A stretch of 56,423 nt of DNA from Sphingobacteriales bacterium (GCA_016192105.1 JACPUV010000017.1:1-56423), one strand, 5' to 3'. Shown: positions 7,871 to 17,646, counted from the first letter of the stretch. The notes: generated by a model not told the origin, from the sequence alone. Numbers and translations are program-made.

Positions 7871-10800
7871 TTATGATTTATTAAGCCATTCCTGACCTAG
7901 GTTATTTATTGTAACTTCAACAGGGTCGTCAATTGCGCGCAGACTTGTAAGCGGACGAGGATATAAAGCATCCCCAACGGTTTCAGACATATTGCTTGGG
8001 CTTAAAATCTTACTAAAATACTGATCTACCAAAGTGTCAATTTTGGTTATAAAATCAGCATTTCTGGGATCAGCGGCAATATCAGCCTCGAAAGCATTTT
8101 TTAACAGCCGTTTTATTTCTTCTTTCGTGATCTCCCTTGAATTAATTTTACGGGTGATAGTATTCAAATAACGATAGCTTTTCCTTTGGATTGTAGTTTC
8201 TCTATTAGCCATAATTTGAAGAATGACCCCCATAAATAACCCTGGAAGTGTTCTACGTAATCCTACTCCAGACCACCTGTTAATAGCAACAGGTTCCACC
8301 AATTGACCCAGATACTCATGATACTTTTCAAAATATGCATAGTGGCTTTGGTCCCTTTCCCGTATGGGATGGAGGCAATCAAAAATAATCCCCACATGCG
8401 AACGCCCCACCCTACTGGATGCTTGAATATATTCAGCATTTTTTCTTGGCATACCGTAGAAAAACATGAAGTTTAAGCGATCGATATCCACACCATGGCT
8501 GATCATGTTGGTTGCCAACACGGTCTTTTGAGCATCTGTCATCAGCCGCTTCATCTCCAATATTTCTAATGTCTTTGCTACCTCACCTGTTGTTGTATCA
8601 CTTGTCAATTCATAAACATCAACCTGTCGTATGCCAGCATTGAAAAAAGTAGGATTGATATCTGTCTCGATATCGGCATGAATCTGCTCTAACTCTTTTT
8701 TAGCCAAAAAATAGCCAAGGCTGGTAGAGTACCAATTCAAGATATCATTCCACTCTTGCGAATTTGGTACATAAGATCCACCATATGGGTTGATAGCCGT
8801 TGGATAATTCAGTAAGTTGTTAATAACCCCATGATAATATTCAATAATCTCCAAAACCGAATTAAAAAGAGTCTTATTGTGAGGCAAGATTCCAACAAAT
8901 ATTCTCTGTGGGTGTTTCAGTGTTGTAGCATAAAACGAACCTTCTAAAGTGGGGCCTATGCCTGGAAATATTCTTGCCTGTGATTGTTGTTTACCATATA
9001 AATGCTCTACTTGGCGTTGATACTTTTCAATAGTGGCCGAAGAGGCGATCATTTTCAATATGTGCCTTGAATCATTGTGTTTTAATAAATAACGAACAAA
9101 GGATTCATAGTGTGAGTCAAAGGTTCCAAACCCTTCATTTAAAAGATGTAGTTCATCCTGTAAAAACAATGTGGGTCCACTGATGCCCAAAGGAGGAGAT
9201 TTTTTTAGTAATTTTTTGTCTTTACATTCATCCTGAACACATACATCGTTATAAAAGCCGTGAGTCTCACAATAGCCGTCTACCTTTCCGAAAAACATAG
9301 CGACATTTCGCTGCATTCCTACTATTGCAAGCTTATCTATTGTTCCAACAATCACAGAAGGAAGATGTCGATAAATTTCAGTGTCTATAATATAAATTGG
9401 TATGACCCCGCCGGGAAATCTACAGCTTGTGTTCGAACACTTATGAAGTACGCTCACCGTAGATTCTATAAATTCTACTGATACAGTGGGCGTTTTGCAA
9501 GCGGGGCATAAAACAATTCGTTTCCACTTTTGACGAGCCTGAGGATCCCGTGCAGTAATAAGATCCGGATTCAAATTGGCATTTCCACCAGATGGAGGAA
9601 TATAGATTTTATTTGGAGTGGCCTCAGTACCTACATAATACCCAATTGAAAAAGGTTCTACCCGTGGTCCGTTTAACCGAACGTCTGATTGTTCCAACCT
9701 AATAATCTCCGTCGTACCGATAATATCCGCCAATCGCTGCGTTTGCTGTAACGTCAATAGTCTAAGGGGAAATCTTATCCAGCAGGTTACTCCAGCGGTT
9801 TTGCTTCTCAGCCTATCGTAAAAACAATGAAATACCAGTACAGCCAAATAAGCTTCTGTTTTACCACCGCCTGTCGGGAAATAAATGATATCTACGAATT
9901 CGCGCTCACCGGCGAATTGATCTTCGTATTTGGGGTTAAGCGCGGCAATACCAGGAATCTGGCTCACCATGAAAACGATTTGAAACAGTCTCCATTTTAC
10001 TTTTTTAGGTGTCCCATCTACGGCCAGCCCAGCACGCCGGAATGACTCGTTTGACAAAGTAAAAGCCAGTAAAATCTCAGGGTCAGCCATGATAAGACCC
10101 AACCCCTGTTCAAACCTTTGGATTTCCGCTTCAAATTGTTCCCGATCTCTCAAGTAATCAGCACGGTAATTTAGATTCCATTCTTCACTTCCAAATTCAT
10201 TGGACCACTCTCTGTCAAAGTGGTCCCACTCATTTAGATACTCTCTCATTTTAGACAATATCAATTTCAGCACAGGTATGGGATCTTTACTTAAATCTGA
10301 GAATTTGGCTTCCGGATCATCATTTGTTATATAACGATATTGAATATGGCGTGGGGTATGATCAGTATAATAAACGCCGTCCTTAAACGCAAGGCCGCAG
10401 TTAAACCCCTTACCTACCATCGTTCTTTTATATCTGAAATTTTGAGGGGCAAGGTCCAATTCAAAGGGAATAATAATATCATCTCGGAACTTGAATTCTG
10501 CATTCGTATTAAAAATATAAGGCTCGACTGTTTTACTTTCCGAATCGGGAGAGTCATTTACAAATTGTATAGAAAGAACAAAATCATTTGATTGACTATT
10601 CGCACTGTATACCCTTGATACTACTTGCCAGTGCCACTGGTTATCCGCTCCAATAGTGAATCCTTCAAAGGCACCATAGTAACGAGTGGGGCTTTCTAAA
10701 TCCTCAACTTGTATGGTAAAAAGCTGTCCCGCAACCCTGAGACGCAATCGATCATCATCTTCAGAAATAATATCAAGTGCTCTTCCGATTTCCGTATGAA

Positions 10801-11383
10801 GACTTTGCTCCAAATTCGTATTATTCATACGCCATTCACCGTCTGGCTGTAATTCAAAACTTATGGTTCCAAATGCAAGGCATTTTATTTTCTTAAATCG
10901 AATAAACAAATCTTCTCTTTGTCTTCTTCCCCGTCTGCGTTCGTGTGCATTGTCTAAAATTGTCTGATCTGAATTTGTCTCATCTGCATCGTCTGTACCA
11001 TTTTCAATGTCGGCCGATTCATCATTTATTTCTTCGTTGGGTTGTGTCAAATCTCTTTGCTGTTCATATGTGGGGAATACCCGATAATACAAATCCCAGG
11101 AGAGTTTGACTTCGATTGTTGCTGATTCAGTTCCTGGTTTCAACCGAAATTCGGCACCAAAAGCAGATGGGCTTATCTTTTGCAGATAGTCAGTTCTGCT
11201 GAGTGATATTTGGTTTTCCTCACGGGGACTTAGATTGCCAATAAAATACTTATCCCTCGGCCTATTACTGTGACACTCTTCGAAGGAGACTCCGGTAGCC
11301 GTATTAGTTACCGAGGTAATGAGGTAATCAACAAGACGCCATTCTTCAATTTCATTTGGTCTGGTACTGTTTTGTGTTGCCAT
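7871..11383 (-). CDS. drmA: DrmA-like DISARM helicase (superfamily 2)
   Basis: 1170 residues. Helicase motifs, numbered from ATG 11383: Walker A FPTGGGKT at 502-509, Walker B DELH near 743-746, motif III SSAT near 781-784, and motif VI QASSRVGR near 987-994 after TNMISHGVDIDRL. A cysteine cluster (CPACKT, CSNTSC, CETHG, CVQDEC) lies between motifs I and II, as in DUF1998-linked helicases. The roughly 450-residue N-terminal part is beta-rich with an acidic low-complexity stretch around residues 115-145. DrmA pumps along or remodels DNA in DISARM and is the most conserved part of that system. I chose ATG 11383 over an ORF start at 11410, since it lies four bases after the upstream stop and avoids an overlap. 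Confidence 0.8.
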   Translation of the reverse strand: MATQNSTRPNEIEEWRLVDYLITSVTNTATGVSFEECHSNRPRDKYFIGNLSPREENQISLSRTDYLQKISPSAFGAEFRLKPGTESATIEVKLSWDLYYRVFPTYEQQRDLTQPNEEINDESADIENGTDDADETNSDQTILDNAHERRRGRRQREDLFIRFKKIKCLAFGTISFELQPDGEWRMNNTNLEQSLHTEIGRALDIISEDDDRLRLRVAGQLFTIQVEDLESPTRYYGAFEGFTIGADNQWHWQVVSRVYSANSQSNDFVLSIQFVNDSPDSESKTVEPYIFNTNAEFKFRDDIIIPFELDLAPQNFRYKRTMVGKGFNCGLAFKDGVYYTDHTPRHIQYRYITNDDPEAKFSDLSKDPIPVLKLILSKMREYLNEWDHFDREWSNEFGSEEWNLNYRADYLRDREQFEAEIQRFEQGLGLIMADPEILLAFTLSNESFRRAGLAVDGTPKKVKWRLFQIVFMVSQIPGIAALNPKYEDQFAGEREFVDIIYFPTGGGKTEAYLAVLVFHCFYDRLRSKTAGVTCWIRFPLRLLTLQQTQRLADIIGTTEIIRLEQSDVRLNGPRVEPFSIGYYVGTEATPNKIYIPPSGGNANLNPDLITARDPQARQKWKRIVLCPACKTPTVSVEFIESTVSVLHKCSNTSCRFPGGVIPIYIIDTEIYRHLPSVIVGTIDKLAIVGMQRNVAMFFGKVDGYCETHGFYNDVCVQDECKDKKLLKKSPPLGISGPTLFLQDELHLLNEGFGTFDSHYESFVRYLLKHNDSRHILKMIASSATIEKYQRQVEHLYGKQQSQARIFPGIGPTLEGSFYATTLKHPQRIFVGILPHNKTLFNSVLEIIEYYHGVINNLLNYPTAINPYGGSYVPNSQEWNDILNWYSTSLGYFLAKKELEQIHADIETDINPTFFNAGIRQVDVYELTSDTTTGEVAKTLEILEMKRLMTDAQKTVLATNMISHGVDIDRLNFMFFYGMPRKNAEYIQASSRVGRSHVGIIFDCLHPIRERDQSHYAYFEKYHEYLGQLVEPVAINRWSGVGLRRTLPGLFMGVILQIMANRETTIQRKSYRYLNTITRKINSREITKEEIKRLLKNAFEADIAADPRNADFITKIDTLVDQYFSKILSPSNMSETVGDALYPRPLTSLRAIDDPVEVTINNLGQEWLNKS

Positions 11384-11387
11384 ACAT

Positions 11388-13877
11388 TTAGTTTTTTTCC
11401 AATATTCCAATCTCCTTTACTAATACAGATTCATTTATTTCGTTTATGCTCTGTACCGTGAATATCCTAATTGAACTTTTCAAATCTCCCACCATCAGGC
11501 CTGTTTCTTTATCAAGAATTTCCAAATCATCAATTGCATTGCTTCCCAAACCGCCCTGCAACCAAGTATTCAATTTTCGCGACAGGGCTATGTGGATTCC
11601 CGCAATTCTGCTGGCAGCCTTTGCTATCCGAGTATAGTTGTCTTTTACAAAACTGATATCAAGGATTTCACCCACCCGCAAAATGTCCATTTTATCATAT
11701 GGGCGAAGTGTAGTCCCATCCAACCAATTACACACTGCCAGCGTGGTTGTAATGTCGCTTCCTTTATCCTGTAAGATCGATAGAAATTCGCTCAAGTTCC
11801 TTCCAGACATTTTATTTTTCCAAAACAAATACTTCTTAACGAATTCTTCGCGCCATCTTCGCAGGACAGTCATATGAATTTCCAACGACGGGTGTGTGTG
11901 GATGCGCGAAATGATTAGGTCATACAAACTCTCTCTTGAGCTATTATGAACTACCAGTAATCGGTCGCCATGCTTCACACTTCTTACAAACACTTTGTCA
12001 ATTCCCGCTTGTTTGACAATATTGACTTTATCGTCGTCCGAAACTCGAAGCTTAAAACCTTCCTCAAACACAATTTCAAAACCATTCTCAACAAATACTT
12101 GCCTTTCTTTATCTGTTGAATCAGTAATATCGACTTTTGAAAGCACTTCATCCGGTTGGTCAATATCAGTATCAAATAACTGTCCCAATTCCGATTCAAG
12201 ATTTCCAATATTGGTAAGTGAATTTATCGGCGATTTCGTGGAACCCTTTACACCGATTTTTTCCAATTGAATTTCTTCAAAATAGTCGCTAATTTTATAG
12301 GAATCAATCCTGGCAGGGACATTTACTTCCGTATTGAGCCCTGAAATTCTCTTCAATGATTTAACTGTTTTTTTCAAGTGGTCTTTCTCTACGCGGTTAA
12401 ACTCATTTAAAATCGATTTTAAACTAGATAATTGGTGTTTAAATAATAAGATTTTAGGGTTGAATCTAAGCGTCTTTGAAAAAGCATCCTTGTCATACTG
12501 TCCTGGAAACCCCACAATAATTGGGTCAATTGTATGTTTAGTGAATATTTGTCGGTCGTCTTCAGATGGATTAGCAAATTCCTTTAATGTTCGGAGCAAG
12601 ATTCTACTATCGTTTAATAACTCTTCTTCAGTAATATCAAGCCGCGATATTAACATATAAGAGAATAATTGCTTCTGGCTTTTGTTTGGAAAAGTAACCA
12701 CTCGCAGATGATCAATCTCACTGCGATCCATACATAGGTTACTGAGGTAATTCCATAAAGGTGTACTATCCCTGACTTTTTGATAGATTTCCTTTAGCTT
12801 AGTAAGAGCTTTAATTGAGAGTTCGTTCCACCTCCCACCTCCGACTTGGGATGCTTGTAATCCTTTTTCAAGAGCAATAAAATATTCAGTCAACGAATAG
12901 ATGCCCCAGAAAGATTTAGCTTCCGCGTTATAAACTTCGACAGGTATAGGAATGGATTCTAAAAGTCGTAGAGTCTTCCAAAATACTTTAACGGAATTCG
13001 CGTGGATAGATGATTGAACCGATCTGGTTAACTCAGTTAATATTTTTTTTTGTTGGAATATTTCTTCATTCAGAATATCGCAATCAGGACCCCCCAGAAC
13101 AACTGGTAAAATCTCATATATAGTTTGATCCAGATATAAATCAGCTAAGGTTCGATCTTTGTTAGTTGGATCGTTATTAGGAAAATACACTACAGATCCA
13201 CCAAAGGATTCAAAGATTTCTGCATGACTGGAAAAAGGATCAAGTTCCCAACCAACCACTGGAATCTGACTATCCCTGCATACTGTCAATAAAGCTCTGA
13301 GCCATTTTAGTTCTTGCTCCCGGCCGCAATCGATGAAAACGACATGTGGCTTAAACTCATAAATACTTTTTTCTGGGCTGTCTGGGTTATAGACACAGAT
13401 GACTTCGGGGAAGAATTGGGAGTTCCCAGCACCGGTCGCCCCTTTTTTTGAATTAGAAACTTTGCTGATTGCGCGAGTATAAAGAAAGGCATCGCTTAAA
13501 GAAAAATCATCAATATAAGTCGCATTTATTGCATGTTTGAATTTAACAGTAGTACCAAAATAGATCATTCTTTTATTTCTGCCATGGCTACCAATTCGTC
13601 CAGCAGTTGCGCGCGCTAGCTTTGTCAAAATAGTCGAGAATATCGCCGCACGTCTTGCAATATTTGCATCTGGCAAACAAAAAAGGGTGAAAACATTAGT
13701 GTCGACTGCTGAAACAGCAAGTTTAGAAGCTGTGCGATCCAGTTCATCTAGCTGATATTCGTCCGGAACATGGAGATTTCCCTTACGCCAGAGACTAATA
13801 AAATAAGACGCTCTGGTCACTGGAAGACCCAGCAACAGCTTTCTAATCCATTGTTTTAAGTCCTCTCGGTTCGACAA
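11388..13877 (-). CDS. DrmE-like protein of a DISARM-type operon
   Basis: 829 residues, no cysteine clusters and no complete NTPase motifs. A strand PHVVFIDCGREQELKWLRA near 176-195 looks like a degenerate Walker B. The last 150 residues are helical and fairly charged (LDGTTLRPYDKMDILRVGEI, IAGIHIALSRKLNTWL), resembling what I recall of the DrmE C-terminus. Size and position directly before drmA match class 2 DISARM, where drmE precedes drmA and drmB. The assignment rests on position, size and this weak similarity. The start is a TTG, since a stop lies just upstream in frame and the first internal Met is beyond residue 100. It begins nine bases after the ABC gene ends. Confidence 0.55.
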   Translation of the reverse strand: MSNREDLKQWIRKLLLGLPVTRASYFISLWRKGNLHVPDEYQLDELDRTASKLAVSAVDTNVFTLFCLPDANIARRAAIFSTILTKLARATAGRIGSHGRNKRMIYFGTTVKFKHAINATYIDDFSLSDAFLYTRAISKVSNSKKGATGAGNSQFFPEVICVYNPDSPEKSIYEFKPHVVFIDCGREQELKWLRALLTVCRDSQIPVVGWELDPFSSHAEIFESFGGSVVYFPNNDPTNKDRTLADLYLDQTIYEILPVVLGGPDCDILNEEIFQQKKILTELTRSVQSSIHANSVKVFWKTLRLLESIPIPVEVYNAEAKSFWGIYSLTEYFIALEKGLQASQVGGGRWNELSIKALTKLKEIYQKVRDSTPLWNYLSNLCMDRSEIDHLRVVTFPNKSQKQLFSYMLISRLDITEEELLNDSRILLRTLKEFANPSEDDRQIFTKHTIDPIIVGFPGQYDKDAFSKTLRFNPKILLFKHQLSSLKSILNEFNRVEKDHLKKTVKSLKRISGLNTEVNVPARIDSYKISDYFEEIQLEKIGVKGSTKSPINSLTNIGNLESELGQLFDTDIDQPDEVLSKVDITDSTDKERQVFVENGFEIVFEEGFKLRVSDDDKVNIVKQAGIDKVFVRSVKHGDRLLVVHNSSRESLYDLIISRIHTHPSLEIHMTVLRRWREEFVKKYLFWKNKMSGRNLSEFLSILQDKGSDITTTLAVCNWLDGTTLRPYDKMDILRVGEILDISFVKDNYTRIAKAASRIAGIHIALSRKLNTWLQGGLGSNAIDDLEILDKETGLMVGDLKSSIRIFTVQSINEINESVLVKEIGILEKN

Positions 13878-13886
13878 GGTGGTTAA

Positions 13887-16016
13887 TTATAAAAAATCTA
13901 ATAAGCTTAATGAATATATAGTTACAATCGAATTCCTATTTAAATCCTTATAAATTCTTTTAAGTGCAGCCTTTAGTTGGCTCAAAGAACCAAAACCATC
14001 TTTAAGTGCATCCTGTTCTGTCAAATCACAAACACGCTTTTCTGTAATCTCCTTAACGTATCCGGTTATATACCTCTTTGACGATTCGAACACTGTAAAG
14101 CCCAAGTCAATTTTAGGCTTCCCTTTACGGATGGTGGTTTGTTTTCCTCCATTGATGAATTTACTCAAATATTCATCTTTGAATGCAAAAGTTTGCAACT
14201 TAAGTAAGTGTTTTTTCTTAGGATACGAATTCATAAACTCTTCTCCCGGTATAATCTCATAATCCCAGGCAGTTGACAATCGCAAGACTTTATCTGGTCT
14301 TAATGAGTGAATGAAATTATCACAATGCGCACCTGCAACAATTACCGTTAAGCCTACCTTTCTAGCCAGATGACTTAATCGATACGAAATAACGTTAGCG
14401 GTAACAGGATCTAGATTCGAACAAAATTCATCTATTATCAGAATATTGCTTTGAGTGAGGAGCGCCGAAGCTAACTGAGCCCTAAACTGCTGTCCTTTGC
14501 TTAATTCTTCATACTTTTTTAGATATACATAAGCATCGGAAAGGCCAACAGTACCCATTAATTGAAGAGCAAAGTTCACATCGTATTGCCCAAATAGTTC
14601 TACTAAAGGCTTATTAGAAAATATTTCTTTGAAGATTCCAATTTTCCGGTTTCCAGGAAACGAGAGAATACTATTATTACTTTCTCGATACTTTGGTGCG
14701 GCAGCCGCCGAAAGGAAATTGAGCAAGGATGTCTTACCAGATCCTGAGGATCCAGTTATAAAAACGATCTCACTTGGTTGCACATCAAAGGACAAATTAT
14801 GAATAACAGGCGATTGCATATCTGTTGGCGAGATACTAAATGCGTTATATACTGCTTGTGCAGTATGTGTTTTCCTAATCTTCGAATGATAGGAAATACT
14901 CAAATTCTTGATCGTAATTGGGGCGTTAATACGCTCGACTCCAATTAATTTATAAAAACTATTTTCGTCATTCTTTAAATACTTTAATTGTTTCTTCAAA
15001 AACAAATCGGCTGTCGCATCAAGTCCTTTGAGATATGTAGGCTTTGGTAGTGATACTAATCCCTGAAAGAATGCGAAATCTTTAAGCGTCTTTTTCTCCT
15101 GTAATTGTTTGAGCCGTAGAATAAATTCTTCAATTGTAATATCTGCTTGCTTTGCCAGTTTCATCGCCTTTCTAAGTCGAGACTTTTGTTGTTCAACGAT
15201 TCCCATTTGCTTGTTGGAAACAATTTCCTTACTCTTTACTCGTCGATAATTAGTTAGTAAATAGCCAAGATCAGCATGTATTCTATTTAGATTTCCCTGG
15301 GTTTCACCGATATAATGCATTCCTGCTTTTTCAGCAAACGGGACATACTTAAGCATGTCCGCTGAGATTTCTAGAAACAGAGGCTTAATATTGCTTATTT
15401 GCCACCTTTCCTTGGCAAACTCTTCGGCGTGTTGAATCAGTATTTGTCCAAGCCCAACCCCTCTGAACTCAGGATAAACTACACACCGGGCAATCCTAAC
15501 AATTGTGTTTATATACTTTTTAGTTGTCTCTATATCCCACGATTTCCAATTGATTCCGTTATGATGAAATGGAGCATTTAATACCTCAGCCCTTGGTTTA
15601 TTTACATAAAATGGAGTAGCTAGCTCAATATAACCTATAACCTTTGGGAGGTAAGGCGTTCTGTTAATTGCAACCAAAATAGATGTGCGGCCAAAAAGAG
15701 CTTTTTCTTTATAGTGAAAATTGGCAAGAGCCCTGTATGAATTCAATTCAGCATCGTCCGTAATTTCTTTGATTAACAAATCGATGGACAAACCTCCTAT
15801 ATGAATTTCATCCTTCTTGCAATAAGTTGGAAAAACCTGCACTTGTCCATTCTTACACTCAACAAATAATTTGGATTTTTTTTGAATAATAACACTCTCT
15901 TTGTCTATACAAGATGAATAAGTCAAGTCAAACGAATCCTTCTTAGTCAAGGTAACTTCCTTGTATTTATACTTTGAAGTGAGTTTTTTAATCTTATATT
16001 TTTTATTATCCAACAT
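13887..16016 (-). CDS. GNAT acyltransferase - ABC ATPase - ASCH triple-domain protein
   Basis: 709 residues with three domains. GNAT-type acyltransferase (about 85-250) with acyl-CoA loop CVVYPEFRGVGLGQIL at 178-193. After a helical linker, an ABC ATPase (about 365-590): Walker A GSSGSGKT 421-428, signature LSKGQ 505-509, Walker B ILIIDE 525-530, and the H-switch His near 564. Finally an ASCH domain (about 605-709) with KFINGGKQTTIRKGKPK and KDGFGSLSQLKAALKRIY; this PUA-like fold binds RNA or modified bases. No membrane segments, so it is not a transporter. The GNAT-ABC part matches the COG2401 arrangement; Mom, the Mu DNA-modifying enzyme, also has a GNAT fold. It stands where DISARM would have its methyltransferase, suggesting but not proving base modification. 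Confidence 0.8.
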   Translation of the reverse strand: MLDNKKYKIKKLTSKYKYKEVTLTKKDSFDLTYSSCIDKESVIIQKKSKLFVECKNGQVQVFPTYCKKDEIHIGGLSIDLLIKEITDDAELNSYRALANFHYKEKALFGRTSILVAINRTPYLPKVIGYIELATPFYVNKPRAEVLNAPFHHNGINWKSWDIETTKKYINTIVRIARCVVYPEFRGVGLGQILIQHAEEFAKERWQISNIKPLFLEISADMLKYVPFAEKAGMHYIGETQGNLNRIHADLGYLLTNYRRVKSKEIVSNKQMGIVEQQKSRLRKAMKLAKQADITIEEFILRLKQLQEKKTLKDFAFFQGLVSLPKPTYLKGLDATADLFLKKQLKYLKNDENSFYKLIGVERINAPITIKNLSISYHSKIRKTHTAQAVYNAFSISPTDMQSPVIHNLSFDVQPSEIVFITGSSGSGKTSLLNFLSAAAAPKYRESNNSILSFPGNRKIGIFKEIFSNKPLVELFGQYDVNFALQLMGTVGLSDAYVYLKKYEELSKGQQFRAQLASALLTQSNILIIDEFCSNLDPVTANVISYRLSHLARKVGLTVIVAGAHCDNFIHSLRPDKVLRLSTAWDYEIIPGEEFMNSYPKKKHLLKLQTFAFKDEYLSKFINGGKQTTIRKGKPKIDLGFTVFESSKRYITGYVKEITEKRVCDLTEQDALKDGFGSLSQLKAALKRIYKDLNRNSIVTIYSLSLLDFL

Positions 16017-16076
16017 GGTAATACAAAAAGGTCGTTAATTATTAAAGAAATTCGCATAAGTATTTATCAACTCCAT

Positions 16077-16727
16077 TCACTGCTCTTCAACGAAATCAAA
16101 AATATCCAACACAGGTATTTTTCTCCTTGCTACAAAGATTCCAATCACCTTTTTTTCAGGAAATCGTTCCTGTATCAAATTTTTACAGGCTATAAAGTGT
16201 GCCCCTGTTGTCAATACATCGTCAAACAATATCACAGTATCACCAAGATCAGCAGAAGCTTCTTCATTAATTATCATATTCTCTTTCAATTCTTGCGGAC
16301 TGGGCCGATTTTGACTTTCATGGGCAGCTTGCATATCCTCTCGCATTAATATCAACTCCCTTACATCACCGTTCAAGTGAATATTAAACTGATTAAGAGT
16401 TTTAAGCATACGGTCGTCATGGTCAGCATTTGATTTATTTTTTGAAGGGGGTATCGGAACTAAAGTTGTTTCTTCAAAATCAATAAAATCAGCCAGTGAT
16501 TCCTGAAATATGTTTGCTATAGTAACAATTGCACGCGTTTTATACTTCCAGGACGCATGCCCTTTAAAAGACATAGACTTCTTAAAATTACTTATTAAGT
16601 TATTAGCTTCGCTTGCAGAATATCCAGCCCTGGACTCGTATTCCATGAAGTAATAGCATTCATCACCAACATTTAAATGATAATGTTCGGCAATGACAAG
16701 TTCGTCAATCTTTAGCAGCCGATTCAT
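16077..16727 (-). CDS. ComF-like phosphoribosyltransferase
   Basis: 216 residues. The PRPP-binding loop VILFDDVLTTGAH is at 165-177, the standard type I phosphoribosyltransferase signature, preceded by a strand ending in VPIPPSK (about 90-96) like the VPVP strand of ComF. The N-terminal zinc finger of ComF is absent. The start overlaps the end of the DprA-like gene by 23 bases, which points to translational coupling and a joint role. ComF and DprA are both competence-linked in other bacteria. The substrate cannot be read from sequence: it may act on a nucleotide signal or on DNA-derived bases. Confidence 0.75.
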   Translation of the reverse strand: MNRLLKIDELVIAEHYHLNVGDECYYFMEYESRAGYSASEANNLISNFKKSMSFKGHASWKYKTRAIVTIANIFQESLADFIDFEETTLVPIPPSKNKSNADHDDRMLKTLNQFNIHLNGDVRELILMREDMQAAHESQNRPSPQELKENMIINEEASADLGDTVILFDDVLTTGAHFIACKNLIQERFPEKKVIGIFVARRKIPVLDIFDFVEEQ

Positions 16728-17607
16728 TATCCTTAGTTATTGGCGGTAAATGTTTAATTATATCTTCATACTCTTTAACACGTATTGCCCCTTGATCGGC
16801 AAACCGTTGTGGCCATGTAATATCTTTCCTCTCAAAGCAACTATCTAGGATAAATAGTTTTCGACCCTGGTAAAGAGCCGCTCGAGCCTGAGTCAATGTT
16901 CCTGAAGTTTCACTTGCCTCTACTATCACAGTCGCTTCAGACAATGCGGACATAGTTTTGTTACGTTCTGGGAAAAACAGCTTATTACCTGCAATGCTTT
17001 GCTTTTTGTATCTGTAAAAAGGTACCTGGCTAATTAACAAATGATCTTTTGCAATCACCTTTTGTAATTCTTTATTTTCTTTAGGATAAAATGTATCTAG
17101 CGGTGTTCCAATTACTCCGATAGTTCGCCCTCCTTTTTCAATAGCCGTTTTATGAGCCTGGGTATCGATTCCTGTAGCCAAGCCAGATACAATTGTAAAA
17201 TCATCCTTAACAAGTAATGATACCAATTTTTTAGCACGCCTTAACCCTTCTTCTGATGGCTTTCGAGTCCCTACAATTGAAATACAGCGCGAACTCAAGT
17301 AGTCAATATTACCTGAATAATAAAGTACTTCGATTGGTTCCTTTGCATCTCTTAAACGAGATGGATAATCAAAAGTCCCGTTTATAAGTAAATATGTTCT
17401 ATAATCAAATTGTTTGTTGAGTATTAGTTGTTTGATTGTTGAGTACAATTCTTCGATAATCTCGGGTTGAACCAGATCTGATGGTATTCTTCCAGGATTA
17501 TTTAAAAAAAGCTCAGACAATGATTTAAAGCTGGCATTTCTGTCTTGCCATAAAGCTTCGTATGCTGTAACTTCTTTAAGTGGTTCTATTACCTTTAAAT
17601 TCTTCAT
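16705..17607 (-). CDS. DprA/Smf-like Rossmann-fold DNA-binding protein
   Basis: 300 residues, first gene of the operon. The DprA Rossmann core runs from about 75 to 255: ISIVGTRKPS (109-118), IVSGLATGIDTQAH (139-152), GVIGTPLDTFYP, LFFPERNKTMSALS (210-223) and VEASETSGTLTQAR (229-242). These match the conserved GSR, SGLARGID, FPxRN and SGSLxTA stretches of DprA. The N-terminal segment is short and the C-terminal winged helix of full DprA is missing. Classical DprA binds single-stranded DNA and loads RecA during transformation; the same fold also occurs in nucleotide-binding LOG-type proteins. Start ATG 17607 is preceded by GAGGA at a suitable distance. Its place in a defence-like operon rather than near topA argues against a housekeeping role. 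Confidence 0.8.
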   Translation of the reverse strand: MKNLKVIEPLKEVTAYEALWQDRNASFKSLSELFLNNPGRIPSDLVQPEIIEELYSTIKQLILNKQFDYRTYLLINGTFDYPSRLRDAKEPIEVLYYSGNIDYLSSRCISIVGTRKPSEEGLRRAKKLVSLLVKDDFTIVSGLATGIDTQAHKTAIEKGGRTIGVIGTPLDTFYPKENKELQKVIAKDHLLISQVPFYRYKKQSIAGNKLFFPERNKTMSALSEATVIVEASETSGTLTQARAALYQGRKLFILDSCFERKDITWPQRFADQGAIRVKEYEDIIKHLPPITKDNESAAKD

Positions 17608-17646
17608 TGGGGATTCCTCAACATTAAAATCTATTTCCGCTCATTA

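Noticed and set aside
13887..16016. Membrane transporter ATPase
   Set aside because: There is an ABC ATPase domain but no membrane segment or permease partner; the fused GNAT and ASCH domains point to a nucleic-acid role.
4491..17607. A DNA methyltransferase or PLD-type DrmC, expected for classical DISARM
   Set aside because: I looked for methyltransferase (DPPY, PCQ, FxGxG) and HKD motifs in all operon proteins and found none.
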